From Aegilops tauschii subsp. strangulata (taxonomy: Eukaryota > Streptophyta > Magnoliopsida > Poales > Poaceae), in the NCBI RefSeq assembly GCF_002575655.3, contig NC_053040.3, forward strand, positions 364,372,267-364,436,266: DNA of 64,000 nucleotides. The letters run 5' to 3'. A program made the position numbers and the translations under genes. Positions 47,501 to 59,382 of this stretch are shown here, one piece after another. Each line of letters starts with the position of its first letter. The first letter of the stretch is position 1. The notes beneath the pieces were generated by a model. That model worked only from the letters and a program-made list of their open reading frames with translations. It was not told the origin of the DNA and made no database searches.

Positions 47501-49011
47501 TTCGCAAGATGAACCTCCGTGTTGTTTCCCAGGGTTCCCTCAATACCCTGGCCGTCGAACCAGATCTCTTGGACTCCATCAAGAGAATACATGGATATGA
47601 CTCTGAAGCCCACAAGATTAAGCGCTACCTTGCAGAAGGAAAGCCCTCATTCTTCACTATTGCTGAAGATGGCACTTTGTACTTCAAGGGCCGCCTAGTG
47701 GTGCCATGTGCAGAGAAAAACCTGGATATGACACAGGAAGTTATGAAAGAAGCTCATGATACGCCTCTATGTATCCATCCTGGTAGTACAAAGATGTACC
47801 AAGACATCCGTCAGAGATTCTGGTGGTCTAATATGAAGCAAGACATTGCTCGTTATGTTGCTGAGTGTGACGTTTGCCGTCGTATCAAAGCAGAACATCA
47901 AAGGCCTGCTGGAACTCTGCAACCTATCTCTATTCCTGAATGGAAATGGGACCATGTTGAGATGGACTTCGTCACTGGATTTCCCAAATCACATAAAGGT
48001 AATGATGCTATTCTTGTCGTCATTGACCGGTTTTCCAAAGTTGCACATTTCCTGGCGGTCAAAGAAACGATCACTGCTAGTCAGCTGGCAACGCTCTATA
48101 TGTCCAGGATTGTTTCACTCCACGGTATTCCATTGGTTATCAGCTCATACCGTGGCAGCTTATTCACTTCAAGATTCTGGGCAAGTTCCCAAGAAGCTAT
48201 GGGAACTCATCTATCATTCAGTACTGCGTTTCATCCTCAGTCGCAAGGGCAAGTTGAACGCGTCAACCAAGTTCTCGAAGACATGCTTCGAGCTTGTGTT
48301 ATTTCCTTCGGCAAGAAATGGGAGGAATCTCTCCTGTATGCCGAGTTCTCTTATAATAATAGCTATCAAGCTAGTCTGAAGATGGCCCCCTTCGAAGTGT
48401 TATATGGACGAAAGTGTCGAACCCCTCTGAACTGGTCAAAAACTGGGGAACGTCCACTCTTCGGTCCGGATATTATCCAACATGCCGAAGAACAAGTCTG
48501 CATTATTCGTGAGAATCTCAAGACTGCTCAGTCACGTCAGAAGAGTCAGTATGACCGTCATCATAAAGACATGGTCTATCAACCTGGCGAAAAGTCTTAT
48601 CTTCGAGTCACACCAATGAAGGGTGCTCACCGCTTCGGAATCAAGGGCAAACTAGCTCCTCGATATATTGGCCCATTCACTATTCTCGAAAGGCGTGGAA
48701 AAGTGGCATACCAACTGGAGCTTCCGCCGAACCTTTCTCAGGTTCACGATGTGTTCCATGTGTCACAGCTCCGCCGTTGCTTCAAGGACCCAATCCGAGC
48801 AGTGGATCATGAAGTGCTCGAATTACAGTAGGACCTCTCCTATAAGGAGCATCCGGTCCGCATTCTCGACCAAGCTGAACGCCGCACACATCAGAAGGCG
48901 ATCAAGTTCCTCAAAGTCCAGTGGTCGCACCATTCTGAAGATGAAGCCACTTGGGAACGCGAGGATCGCCTGCGTGATGAATACCCCGCACTGTTTCCTT
49001 CTACCTCCTAA
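44536..49011 (+). pseudogene. Tekay-type gag-pol polyprotein with five in-frame stops
   Basis: ATG at 44536 follows an acceptor-like TATATATTAGCAGG. In one frame: gag (GPAAQWWDSHRRTLPAGT), zinc knuckle (CYKCGQPGHRARDY, last Cys replaced by Tyr), protease (VLFDTGAPHSFMS), RT ([28 protein letters not shown]), RNase H ([24 protein letters not shown]), integrase (HHCC with [13 protein letters not shown] at [10 protein letters not shown] at QGQVERVNQ) and a chromodomain-like tail (HHSEDEATWEREDRLRDEYP). Stops lie at 45688 (TAA), 46234 (TGA), 46978 (TAG), 47197 (TGA) and 48829 (TAG); the natural stop is TAA 49009-49011. The second integrase Asp is Tyr (TAC at 48148-48150). RT has MSFDLTNAP where MSFGLTNAP is usual. 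No frameshift was found. The protein cannot be made whole or active. Confidence 0.9.
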
Positions 49012-49046
49012 ATCTCGGGACGAGATTTCTTGTAGTTGAGGAGTTT

Positions 49047-51742
49047 TGTAACGCCCGGATAATCAAGCTACAGTAATCCCACGCTAATGGTGCCACATCA
49101 CCACAGTTACTGTTGCTAATCTACCGTTAGGTCAAACCGTTTCAAAATTCAAATTTAAATTAATGTCGACAATAAGAGTTTTTCAAAATTTAAAACAAAA
49201 ATGTTCGGGAGATGCCATATTTTGCATAAGTAAATATGGTGTAATAAACACATTTTTATAAAATGCCTAGATAATTTAAAATGATTTAAAACAGAAAAGA
49301 AAATAAATAAAAAAAGAAAATACAAAAGAGAAAACAAACAAAAAAAAGAAAGAAGAAAACCCCGTGGACCGTGGCCCAACTGGGCCAACCCACCAGGCCC
49401 AGCCGGCCAGCCCACCCACTCCCTTAACCCCCTGGACCCCGACCCACCCCCACCGACACCCAACTCCTCCCCCAAAATATCTCCCCCTCTCCCCCCCGAT
49501 TGGATCGGGATCGAGGAGGAGACCGCCGACGCCGCCGCCCGGATCGCCCGACGCCGCCTCGCCCTCGCCGGCCTGCCTCCTCCTCACTCGCCGGCCTGCT
49601 TCCCCTCGACGCTGTCGTCCCCATCGACCACCTCGCGCCCCACTGCCACTCCCCTACGGCCACCGTGAGCACGCGCCCTCCTCTCTCTCCCCTGTCTCCC
49701 ACGCGCTCGCGGCGCCCCGTGCGCGCCCGCGCACGCATCGCCCCGGCGACCGCCGCTTGCGCTCGCGCGCCCCTAGCCTTCGCTCGCCCCTGACGCCAGC
49801 ACCGCACTCGCGCCCCTGCCACCGCGCCCCTGCCCCGCAGTGCCCTCGCACGTGCACGCCGCCCGCCTCGCCTTGCTCGCCTCCTCCGTGCCTGCTCTCC
49901 GTCGGCCCCGTGCTCGTCATCCTCACCGGCCCAGCGAGCGCACCCCACTGCTCGCCGCCTGCCTGCCCGACCCCGCTCCGGCGCCGCCCGTCCCTCCTCT
50001 CGTCCCACCCGCTCCAGCCACTAGCGACCGGACTCGCCGCGGCCGCGGCCCCCACGCCCGCCACCGCATTCGTCCCTCCGCCGCCTCCCTTGGCCTAGCC
50101 GCCGGCGCCGGCGTGCGCCGCGCGAGCCCAGCGCCCTCGGGCATGCGCCCCTCGGGTTGCGCCCGCACCCCCGCTGCACACGGCGCCCGTCGCCCGCTGC
50201 GCCCGCTCGGGCGCACACCCGCACCAGAGCGCCCGAACCCGATAGGCCCCTATGGGCCTATGACATATGGGCCCCGCCCATAGAACGTAAAAAAAAAGAA
50301 TTAAAAAAATATATAATTAATTAATTAACTAAATTAATTAAGTTAATTAATCCTGTTTAAATTAATCTAATTAATTAGTTAATTTATTTAAACAGTAATT
50401 AATTAGCTAAACCCTAATTAAACTAAGTAGTGTATGACATGCGGGACCCACACGTAGTTGACCCAGTCAACTGCACAGTTGACTGCTGACGTCAGCAGGA
50501 TGTCATGCTGACGTCATCTTTTACTATTCTAGATAATGTTGTATTAAATTAATTAAATAAATGCTAAAATTAATTTAAATCTTTTAAAAATCATATAAAA
50601 TAATCCGTATCTCGGATGAAAATATTTTCTACATGAAAGTTGCTCAGACCGACGAGACGAATCCGGATACGCAGCCCGTTCGCCCGCCACACTTCCCTAA
50701 CATATCAAACTTGCAACTTTCCCCTCCGTTTCATCTGTCCGAAAATGTGAAACATCGGGAATACTTTCCCGGATGTTCCCCCCTTCGCCGGTACCACCTA
50801 CTGCCGCGTTAGGACACACCTAGCACCGCTCATTGTCATGTCACGCATCGTCATGCTTATGTTTGCATTGTATTTACTGTTTCTTCCCCCTCTTCTCTCC
50901 GGTAGACTACGAGACCGACGCTGCTGCTGTCCAGTTCGACTACGGAGTTGACGACCCCTCCTACTTGCCAGAGCAACCAGGCAAGCCCCCCCCCTTGATC
51001 ACTAGATATTGCCTATTCTTCTCTATACTGCTTGCATTAGAGTAGTGTAGCATGTTACTGCTTTCCGTTAATCCTATCCTGATGCATAGCCTGTCCTTGC
51101 TACTACTGTTGTTACCTTTACCTGCAATCCTACATGCTTAGTATAGGATGCTAGTTTTCCATCAGTGGCCCTACATTCTTGTCCGTCTGCTGTGCTATAC
51201 TATCGGGCCGTGATCACTTGGGCGGTGATCACGGGTATATACTTATATACTATATATATGACACCTGTGGTGACTAAAGTCGGCTCGGCTCGTAGGAGTA
51301 CCCGCAAGTGGATCTTTGTGGCGGAGCGACAGGGCAGGTTGAGACCACCTAGGCGAGAGGTCGGCCTGGCCCTGGACGGCGTCCGCGGTTACTTCAACAT
51401 AACACGCTTAACGATTTCTTGGTATTTGATCTGAGTCTGGCCATTTGGTCTATACGCACTAACCAGCTACGCGGGAACAGTTATGGGCACTCGACGTCGT
51501 GGTATCAGCCGAAGCTCTTTTTGACGTCAGCGACTGAGTGGCGCGCGCCGCATTGGACCGTAAGCTCGCGCTTGTATTAAGGGGGCTAGGTCTTCTTCCG
51601 GCCGCGTACGCAATGTGCAGGTGTGCTTGTATGACTTATTTATGTTTTAGAGTTGTGTTGTGATATCTTCCCGTGAGTCCCTCACCTTGATCGTACACAT
51701 TTGCGTGCATGATTAGTGTACGGTCAAATCGGGGGCGTCACA
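49047..51742 (+). repeat. Tekay-type 3' LTR with internal deletion (2696 bp)
   Basis: Starts TGTAACGCCCGG after GTTGAGGAGTTT, which serves as the polypurine region, and ends GCGTCACA. It is colinear with the 5' LTR until CAGGTGTGC (about 51626), then jumps to TTGTATGACTTATT. This corresponds to loss of 42190-43092 of the 5' LTR, with TGC shared at both breakpoints. The missing part includes the second exon-like piece. Confidence 0.85.
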
Positions 51743-51747
51743 CCTAC

Positions 51748-52931
51748 GTACCCTGAAATCATCAAGGAGCACCACAAAATCCTAATTCCACCGCCGCAAC
51801 GTTCTGTACCCGTGAGATCCCATCTTGGGGCCTTTTCCGGCGCTCTGCCGGAGGGGGCATCAATCACGGAGGGCTTCTACATCAACACCATAGCCTCTCC
51901 GATGATGTGTGAGTAGTTTCCACAGACCTTCAGGTCCATAGTTATTAGCTAGATGGCTTCTTTTCTCTCTTTGGATCTCAATACAAAGTTCTCCTCGATC
52001 TTCTTGGAGTTCTATTCGATGTAACTCTTTTTTGCGGTGTGTTTGTCGAGATCCGATGAATTGTGGGTTTATGATCAAGAGTATCTATGAACAATATTTG
52101 AATCTTCTCTGAATTCTTTTATGTATGATTGGTTATCTTTGCAAGTCTCTTCGAATTATCAGTTTGGTTTGGCCTACTAGATTGATCTTTCTTGCAATGG
52201 GAGAAGTGCTTAGCTTTGGGTTCAATCATGCGATGCTCGATCCTAGTGACAGTAGGGGAAATGGCACGTATTGTATTGTTGCCATCGAGGATAAAAAGAT
52301 GGGGTTTATATCATATTGCTTGAGTTACCCCTCTACATCATGTCATCTTACCTAATGCGTTACTCTGTTCTTATGAACTTAGTACTCTAGATGCATGCTG
52401 GATAGCGGTCGATGTGTGGAGTAATAGCAGTTGATGCAGGCAGGAGTCGGTCTACTTGTTGCAGACGTGATGCCTATATACATGATCATGCCTAGATATT
52501 CTCATAATTATGCACTTTTCTATCAATTGCTCGGCAGTAATTTGTTCACCCACCGTAATACTTATGCTATCTTGAGAGAAGCCACTAGTGAAACCTATGG
52601 CCCCCGGCTCTATTTTCCATCATATTAATCTGCCGTCAACGAGCCATTTCCTTCGCCGTTTATTTTGCATTCTTTACTTTCAATCTTTATCATAAAAATA
52701 CCAAAAATATTATCTTATCATCTATATCAGATCTCACTTTTGCAAGTGGCCGTGAAGGGATTGACAACCCCTTTATCGCGTTGATTGCAAGGTTCTTATT
52801 TGTTTGTGTAGGTACGAGGTACTTGCAGGTGGCCTCCTACTGGATTGATACCTTGGTTCTCAAAAACTAAGGGAAATACTTACGCTACTTTGCTGCATCA
52901 CCCTTTCCTCTTTAAGGGAAAAACCAACGCA
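51748..52931 (+). repeat. Athila-lineage LTR, units 2/3, right part
   Basis: Resumes after the target duplication with GTACCCTGAAATCATCAAGG and continues to ACCAACGCA, matching 32140-33328 of the other LTR with scattered substitutions. Confidence 0.8.
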
Positions 52932-52958
52932 TGCTCAAGAGGTAGCAAGAAGGATTTT

Positions 52959-52976
52959 TGGCGCTGTTGCCGGGGA
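52959..52976 (+). other. Primer-binding site of array unit 3
   Basis: TGGCGCTGTTGCCGGGGA, one base different from the usual Athila-type site and differing from the unit 2 site at two positions. Confidence 0.7.
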
Positions 52977-53168
52977 GTCTACGCACAAGTCAAGACATAC
53001 CAAGTACCCATCACAAACTGTTATCCCTTGCATTACATTATTTGCCATTCGCCTCTCGTTTTCCTCTCCCCCATTTCACCCTTGCCGTTTTATTTGCCCT
53101 CTTTTTCCGTCCGCCTCTTTTTCGCTTGCTTCTTGTTTGCTTGTGTGTTGGATTGCTTGCTCGTCACG

Positions 53169-54720
53169 ATGGCTCAAGATAATACTAAATTGTGTGACTT
53201 TGCCAATACCAACAACAATGATTTTCTTAGCACTCCGATTACTCCTCTTACCGATGCTGAATCTTGTGAAATTAATGTTGCTTTGCTGAATCTTGTCATG
53301 AAAGATCAATTCACCGGCCTTCCTCGTGAAGATGCCACTACCCATCTAAATAGCTTTGTTGATTTATGTGATATGCAAAAGAAGAAAGATGTGTACAATG
53401 ATATTGTTAAATTGAAGCTATTTCCTTTTTCGGTTAGAGATCGTGCTAAAACTTGGTTTTCGTCTTTGCCTAAAAATAGTATTGATTCTTGGAATAAGTG
53501 CAAAGATGCTTTTATCTCTAAGTATTTTCCTCCCGCTAAGATCATCTCTCTTAGAAACGATATTATGAATTTTAAGCAACTTGATCATGAACATGTTGCA
53601 CAAGCTTGGGAGAGAATGAAATTAATGATACGTAATTGCCCTACACATGGTTTGAATTTATGGATGATTACACAAAAAATTTATGCCAGATTGAATTTTG
53701 CATCTAGAAATCTTTTACATTCGGACGCTGGAGGCACTTTCATGGAAATCACTTTAGGAGAAGCTACTAAACTCCTAGATAATATTATGGTTAATTATTC
53801 TCAATGGCATACTGAAAGATCTACTAATAAAAAGGTGCATGCAATTGAAGACATTAATGTTTTGAGTGGAAAGATGGATGAACTTATGAAATTGTTTGCT
53901 AATAAGAGTGTTTCTTCTGATCCCAATGATATGCCTTTGTCTACTTTGATTGAGAATAATAATGAATCTATGGATGTGAATTTTGTTTGTAGGAACAATT
54001 TTGGTAACAACGCTTATAGAGGAAACTTTAATCCTAGGTCGTATCCTAATAATTCCTCTAATAATTATGGTAATTCCCACAACAACTCTTATGGAAATTT
54101 GAATAAGATGCCCTCTAATTTTGAGACTAATGTTAAAGAATTCATGATTTCTCAAAAGAATTTCAATGCTTTGCTTGAAGAAAAATTGCCTAAGATTGAT
54201 GAGTTGGCTAGGAACGTTGATAGAAATTATCTTGATGTTGATTCTTTGAAACTTAGATCTATTCCACCGAAGCATGATATCAATGAGTCTCTCAAAGCCA
54301 TGAGAATTTAAATTGATGAGTGCAAAGAAAGAACCGCTAGGATGCGTGCTAAGAGAGATTTCTTTGTGAAAGCGTGTTCTTCTAGTTTTCATGATAATAA
54401 GGATGAAGATCTAAAAGTTATTGATGTGTGTCCTGTTAAATATTTGTTTTGCAATATGAATCTTGATAATGATGGGACTGGAGATGAGTCAACTTTAGTT
54501 AAAAGGCGTCCCAATGTTTCGAAGTTTTTAGATCTTGATGCAAAATTTGGTAAAAGTGGGATTGAAGAGGTCAAAACTTTAGATAGCAATGAACCCACTA
54601 TTTTGGATTTCAAGGAATTTAATTATGATAATTGTTCTTTAATAGATTGTATTTCCTTGTTGCAATCCGTGCTAAATTCTCCGCATGCTTATAGTCAAAA
54701 TAAGGATTTTACTAAACATA
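53169..54720 (+). pseudogene. Athila-lineage gag, array unit 3, truncated
   Basis: ATG at 53169 (MAQDNTKLCDFANTNNND), closely matching unit 2. It keeps the segment AYRGNFNPRSYPNNSSNN, part of which is deleted in unit 2, and has an extra FMEIT near residue 195. An in-frame stop (TAA at 54309-54311) replaces a Ser codon of unit 2. The frame then continues as RTARMRAKRDFFVKACSSS until a Retand-like LTR begins at 54721. Without the protease and 3' part, this unit is only the 5' end of an element. Confidence 0.8.
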
Positions 54721-55894
54721 TATCTCGGTTTACAAAAGTAGGGGCACTCCTTTGTACCCCTTTATTTGTGCACGGACAGTCAGAGCCGGGCCCACGGCCA
54801 CGCTAAGCAGGGCAGAGGAGGGAAACCAGAAATAAGCCAAAGCACAAGACAGCCAAGGCAATGCCAAGACCAGGAACACAAGAGGGTAAGAAGGCGGGGT
54901 AGACTCCCTCGGCAAGGTTCTTGCCGAGGTAGCCTCCGCAGCCCCGGCAAGGGCCTTGCCAGGGCAGCCTGCCCGATGCCAACAGAGCGAGCCTCCCTTG
55001 AGCCCACGGTTTCCAACCCCACCAACTACATTGGAACCAGGGCTCGGGGGGCACCCCCGTGGTGGCATGCAGATCTTTGTCAAGACCATAAACACACAAG
55101 ATCAGATGAGGATCAGAAGATGACGACCCTCGGCGGGATCCTCGCCAAGGAAATCCACAAGACCCCCGGCAAGTGTCTTGTCGGGGACGACTGCACCGCC
55201 ACGGCAAGGCCCTTGCCGAGGGCACCAGCAGGGCCACTGCCAGGCCCGCACCAGCCAAGGCTCCGCCGCCATTCGCATGCAGCTGCCAGCCCAACCAGCT
55301 GGGCAGGCACCTGCGTGGCAACACGCGGCTTCTAGACCAACTCAGCAAGCACCTGCGTGGTGGCATGCAGATCTTCGTGAAGACCCTGCCACTGCGCCAC
55401 CTCAGCAGGGTTGCCGAATTGTTTGCCTACATGGCACTGCACGCATCGCTGGCCTAGGCGCGTGTCGAAGCGAGACGGAGCGGCGACGGACGGGACGGGC
55501 CTCGTTCCCGTCCCCGATAAAGCTAAATGGACACCTAAGTAGCGCATTGAATGCACTTTGTCCCGTAATGCCGGGCGATAAGCTCGCGCACTGTACACCT
55601 TTCCACCTCCTGTGTGCCACTGTGGCAACCCCTTTTCGACTATAAAAGGAGGCCCGAGGCATACTGGAGGGGGATTTCGGCTCTTTGGAACTACGCAGCC
55701 ACCGTAGCTAGTTCGAAAGCTCAAGAACAGTCAATACATCCACCAAAGCAGGACTAGGGTATTACGCATCCTCGCGGCCTGAATCTGGGTAAACGATCTT
55801 TGTGCTGGCTCCTGGACCTGCTCTTCTCACAACCCCACGCCCGCCGACCGTAGAAGGGATTCCAGTGATCCCATAGGTGTCGTTCCCACTTTCA
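54721..55894 (+). repeat. 5' LTR of the Retand-like element
   Basis: Rich in TTGCCGAGG/CCTTGCCGAGG and CCCGGCAAG words, many of them as inverted pairs, and containing GGTGGCATGCAGATCTT twice. The end is taken at TTTCA (55894), just before TCTTTGGCGCGCG; the exact limit is uncertain by a few bases. Confidence 0.65.
55641..55649 (+). promoter_or_regulatory. TATA box of the Retand-like LTR
   Basis: TATAAAAGG in the context TTTTCGACTATAAAAGGAGG, about 250 bp before the LTR end. A textbook plant TATA position for an LTR promoter. Confidence 0.7.
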
Positions 55895-55968
55895 TCTTTG
55901 GCGCGCGAGGTAGGGGGCGCAGTTGTAAGAATCTGGTCTAGCAGTTAGCCTAGCAGTTCTTCATCGCC

Positions 55969-58243
55969 GTGGCTCTCAAGAAGAAGACGATCACGGCGAT
56001 CGGCTCATCGGGAGCCGAGCGGCCTGCGCCAGTGTGGGCGAGCAGCGGGCCGGTCGCGGACAGAACCCGAGCCGCGGCCCGCGAGCATCAGCATCGCCCT
56101 AGCAGTCAGAGCTTGGTGAGCGGCGCCATTCGTGCGCCAGACGACGAGCCGCATGCCGCCAAATCCAAAGACGGGGCTGCCCCCCCCGCAGTCGGCGCGG
56201 GGCCCTCCAGGGGCGTTGCTGTGCCCCCTACGAGCGGCGCAACGACCTCCAAGACGCCCACCCCGGCGCCCACATCGCGCTCTTCCCATGGTGTGCGCGA
56301 CGAGTAGCGTCACCACGCCGGTGACCCTGGACACCGCCGTGGGAAGAGCCCTGTGCATCGTCCGCGGGATGAAGGAGCCCAGCATGCCCGCCGAAGTGCT
56401 GGCGAAAATGGCACGCAGCCACTGGGCTGCGATAGAACTCCTTCTAACATGGTTAGAAGTCAAAGCGCGCCATGGTACACGCAGCTGTCGCCACCACCCA
56501 TGCCAGCAGAAGCTTTGGCGCATGCGCAGCTGCTCCTCGACTTCCCTCCTACTGCAGAGAAGCTCGACGAGTGGAGAGCCACCATCCAGAGCCTCGTCGC
56601 CGTCGCCAATAAAGATGATCTGCGACCAGCGGGGCCCTTGGGCCGGCGCTCCGTCGAGCTGCCACATGCCAGCGGTGGGAGAACTGGGGGAGCTGCAGCC
56701 ATAGTACACTCTCCTCCCCCGCGCCAGTTACTGACGGTGCTGGTCCGTCGTGACGACGCATGTGATAACATTTCCATAGCGTCGTCCGACCCACGGACCC
56801 ACCGCGACCAGCGCCATGTTCTTCGAGAATGAGCCCATGAAGACGCTCGAACCACTATCGAGCATCGGCGCGATACACGCCACCAGTCGGATAAGCGGGC
56901 GGGACCCGCTATGGACCACCCAGTACCGGGGGGCTCCGGCGGCCTACCTTACGAGGTGGGTTGCCCAGCCTTTACCCGTGAGCTGCGGCAGTTCCAGTGG
57001 CCGTCCCACCGCACGTTCAAGCCCGACGTCGACGAGAAGTACAACGGAAAGACCCATCCGTCAGAGTTCCTCAGCATCTACACCATCGCGATGCAAGCTG
57101 CCGGAGCTCGCGACGACAAGGTGCTTGCCAATTACTTCCCGTTGGCACTGAAGCCCAACGTCATGTCTTGGTTGACGCACTTGCCGGCGGATTCCATTTC
57201 TTCTTGGTCGATCTATGCCATGAGTTCGTTGGTGCCTTCACCGGAGGCCACCAAGCTCATGGCCAGGCCAGTGATTTGCATATCATTCCCTAGAAGGAAG
57301 GGGAAACCCTGCACAAGTACATCCATAGGTTTAGCCGGGTGCAGTACAACATCCCCGATGTTCATCCCGCCGCCGTGATTAGCGCGTTCCATCAGAACAT
57401 GCGCAACCGCAAGATGCGGGAAGAGCTGGCGATGAACAAGGTTAAGGATGTGGCCGAACTTTATGTTCTGGCCGATAGGTGCGCCCGGGCTGAAGAGGGA
57501 AGGAAGTACCCCGGCGAGGACGCCGGTGTGGAAACCGACTCTACTGATGAAGATACCACCGCCCCGACGAAGAAGGGCCGGCGTCGCAACAGGAAACGCA
57601 AGGGCAAGACCGTGCTTGCCGTCGAGGGATCCGACGACACCGGTGCCGCCAAGAAGGCCAAGGCAGACGACCCCGGCAAGGAAATTGCCGGCTGTGCCGC
57701 TTGCCGGGCCTTGGCGGCTACCGACAATCCAGGGGGCTCCGACAAGTAGTATTGCAAGATCCACCACACCAAGGGCCACGACCTCCAGAACTGCCGACAG
57801 GTCGAGCTGCTTGCCGAAAAGCAAAAGGCCGAGTATGAGAGGCGGGACAAGGAGAAGGGTCAAGACGGTGCCGAAGGATCTGGCAAGAAGCATGGCGGCC
57901 AAGGAGGTTGCTGCGACAAGGATAACCAACAAGAGAGGCCCGCCCGGGGCCGTGACAAGAAGCAAGAAGACGATGGTCATGACGAGGACGATGAGTCCGG
58001 CGAGCAAGAGTTTCAGAAGGCTACGGAGGCCATGTGCGTCGATGGTAGCGCCTCGCTGCACACTTCTCACCGCCAGCTCAAGCAGTGGGCGCGTGAGATC
58101 ACAGCAGCGGAGCCATCGTTCGATGCTCAGAAGCCGCTGAAGTGGTCCAGCACGCCCATCATCTTTGACGCCGAGGACCACCCTGATCGCACCACTGCAG
58201 TCGGGTGTTTGCCGTTATTGGTCTCACCAATGATACGCAACCT
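55969..58243 (+). pseudogene. Retand-like gag, broken by stops and a frameshift
   Basis: The frame starts at a GTG (55969, ALKKKTITAIGSSGAERP); no ATG is visible. It stops at TAG 56305-56307, continues in the same frame to TGA 56830-56832, and again through VGCPAFTRELRQFQWPSHR and FLSIYTIAMQAAGARDDKVL. Near 57205 it shifts frame (LVDLCHEFVGAFTGGHQ). It then meets a TAG in HIIP-KEG, reads YNIPDVHPAAVISAFHQN and ELYVLADRCARAEEG, and meets another TAG at 57747-57749 before the zinc-knuckle-like YCKIHHTKGHDLQNC. At least three of the stops are TAG where the context suggests CAG (Gln). Gag would package element RNA; this copy is dead. Confidence 0.75.
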
Positions 58244-59382
58244 TGATACGTCTTCAACGTATCTATAATTTATGAAGTATTCATGCTGTTATATTATCTA
58301 TCTTGGATGTTAAATGGGCTTTATGATACACTTTTACATGATTTTTGGGACTAACCTATTCACCTAGAGCCCAGTGCCAGTTTATGTTTTCTCCTTGTTT
58401 TAGAGTATCGCAGAAAAGGAAAACCAAACGGAGTCCAATTTACGTGCCACTTGACGGAGATCATTTTTGGACCAGAAGAAGCCCACGGAGTACCAGAAGC
58501 AGGCCAGAAGAGTCCCGGGCTGCCCACGAGGGTGGGGGCGCACCCCCTGCCTCGTGGACAGCCCGGAAACCCCCCTGACGTGAAATCAACGCAAAACTCT
58601 TCTATATATACCCAAACTTCCAGAAAGAAACCTAGATCGGAAGTTCCGCCGCCGCAAGCCTCTGTAGCCACGAGAAGTCAATCTAGGCCCTCTCCGGCAC
58701 CCTGCCGGAGGGAGCCATCATCACCGGTGGCCATGGAGGAGTATCCCGGAGGGGCCATCATCACCATGAAGGCCAAGGACCAGAGGGTGGAGGTCATGGA
58801 GGAGGAAGCACAAGGGGGAGACCACTCCTCCTCTCTTCCGGTGGCGCCGGAGTGCCATCGGGAGGGGAATCATCGCCACGGTGATCGCCTTCATCAACAT
58901 CACCATCATCATCACCATCCTCATCTCTTTTACGCGGTCCACTCTCCCGCACCCCGCTGTAATCCCTACTTGAACATGGTGCTTTATGCCACATATTATG
59001 ATCCAATGATGTGTTGCCATCCTTTGATGTTTTGAGTAGATATCCTTTGTCTTTGGGTTGATTGATGATCTAGATTGGTACGAGTTGTATGTTTTATTTT
59101 GGTGCTATCCTATGGTGCCCTCCGTGTCGCGCAAGCGTGAGGGATTCCCGTTGTAGGGTGTTGCAATACGTTCATGATTCGCTTATAGTGGGTTGGTGAG
59201 TGACTGAAACACAAACCCGAGTAAGAGGGATTGTTGCGTATGGGAATAAAGAGGACTTGACGCTTTAATGCTATGGTTGGGTTTTACCTTAATGATCTTT
59301 AGTAGTTGCGGATGCTTGCTAGAGTTCCAATCATAAGTGCATATGATCCAAGTAGAGAAAGTATGTTAGCTTATGCCTCTCC
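58244..59382 (+). repeat. LTR of another TGATACGTC-type element, left part
   Basis: Starts TGATACGTCTTCAACG, resembling but distinct from the Athila-lineage LTR at 31760 (similar first 150 bases, then divergent). A TATA-like CTATATATACC lies at about 58602-58612. It contains CAT-rich sequence CATCACCATCATCATCACC at about 58898. At 59383 it is interrupted by a gag-only gypsy element and resumes at 63580. Confidence 0.7.

Larger units (their letters stand above)
39642..51742 (+). mobile_element. Tekay-type chromovirus (Ty3/gypsy), full-length but inactive
   Basis: A 12.1 kb insertion flanked by CCTAC on both sides (39637-39641, 51743-51747). The LTRs begin TGTAACGCCCGG and end GGGGGCGTCACA. 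Order inside: PBS, an extra ORF, then gag-protease-RT-RNase H-integrase-chromodomain in one frame. That gypsy order with a chromodomain-like tail identifies a chromovirus, and the sequence and long LTRs suggest the Tekay/Del lineage. The coding frame has five in-frame stops but no frameshift, and catalytic residues are lost. I do not assign a Triticeae family name. Confidence 0.85.
54721..58243 (+). mobile_element. Retand-like Ty3/gypsy element, 5' LTR and gag only
   Basis: An LTR of about 1.17 kb (54721-55894) begins TATCTCGGTTTAC, probably from TGTCTCGG, and has a TATA box at 55641. It is followed by TTGGCGCGCGAGGTAGGGGG (from 55898) in the primer-binding position. The internal region encodes a gag with a C-terminal zinc knuckle. 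It is cut at 58243 by another LTR, so protease, polymerase and 3' LTR are absent from the window. The lineage is inferred from the PBS type and gag character. Confidence 0.65.

Noticed and set aside
57213..58181. 322-codon minus-strand ORF with hydrophobic runs
   Set aside because: Antisense shadow of the Lys/Asp-rich gag C-terminus of the Retand-like element, where GC-rich codons keep the reverse frame open.
58898..58925. CAT/CAC-rich run giving a poly-His stretch in an ORF (58451-59035)
   Set aside because: It lies inside the TGATACGTC-type LTR and is a simple repeat. The ORF has no domain and no conserved start.
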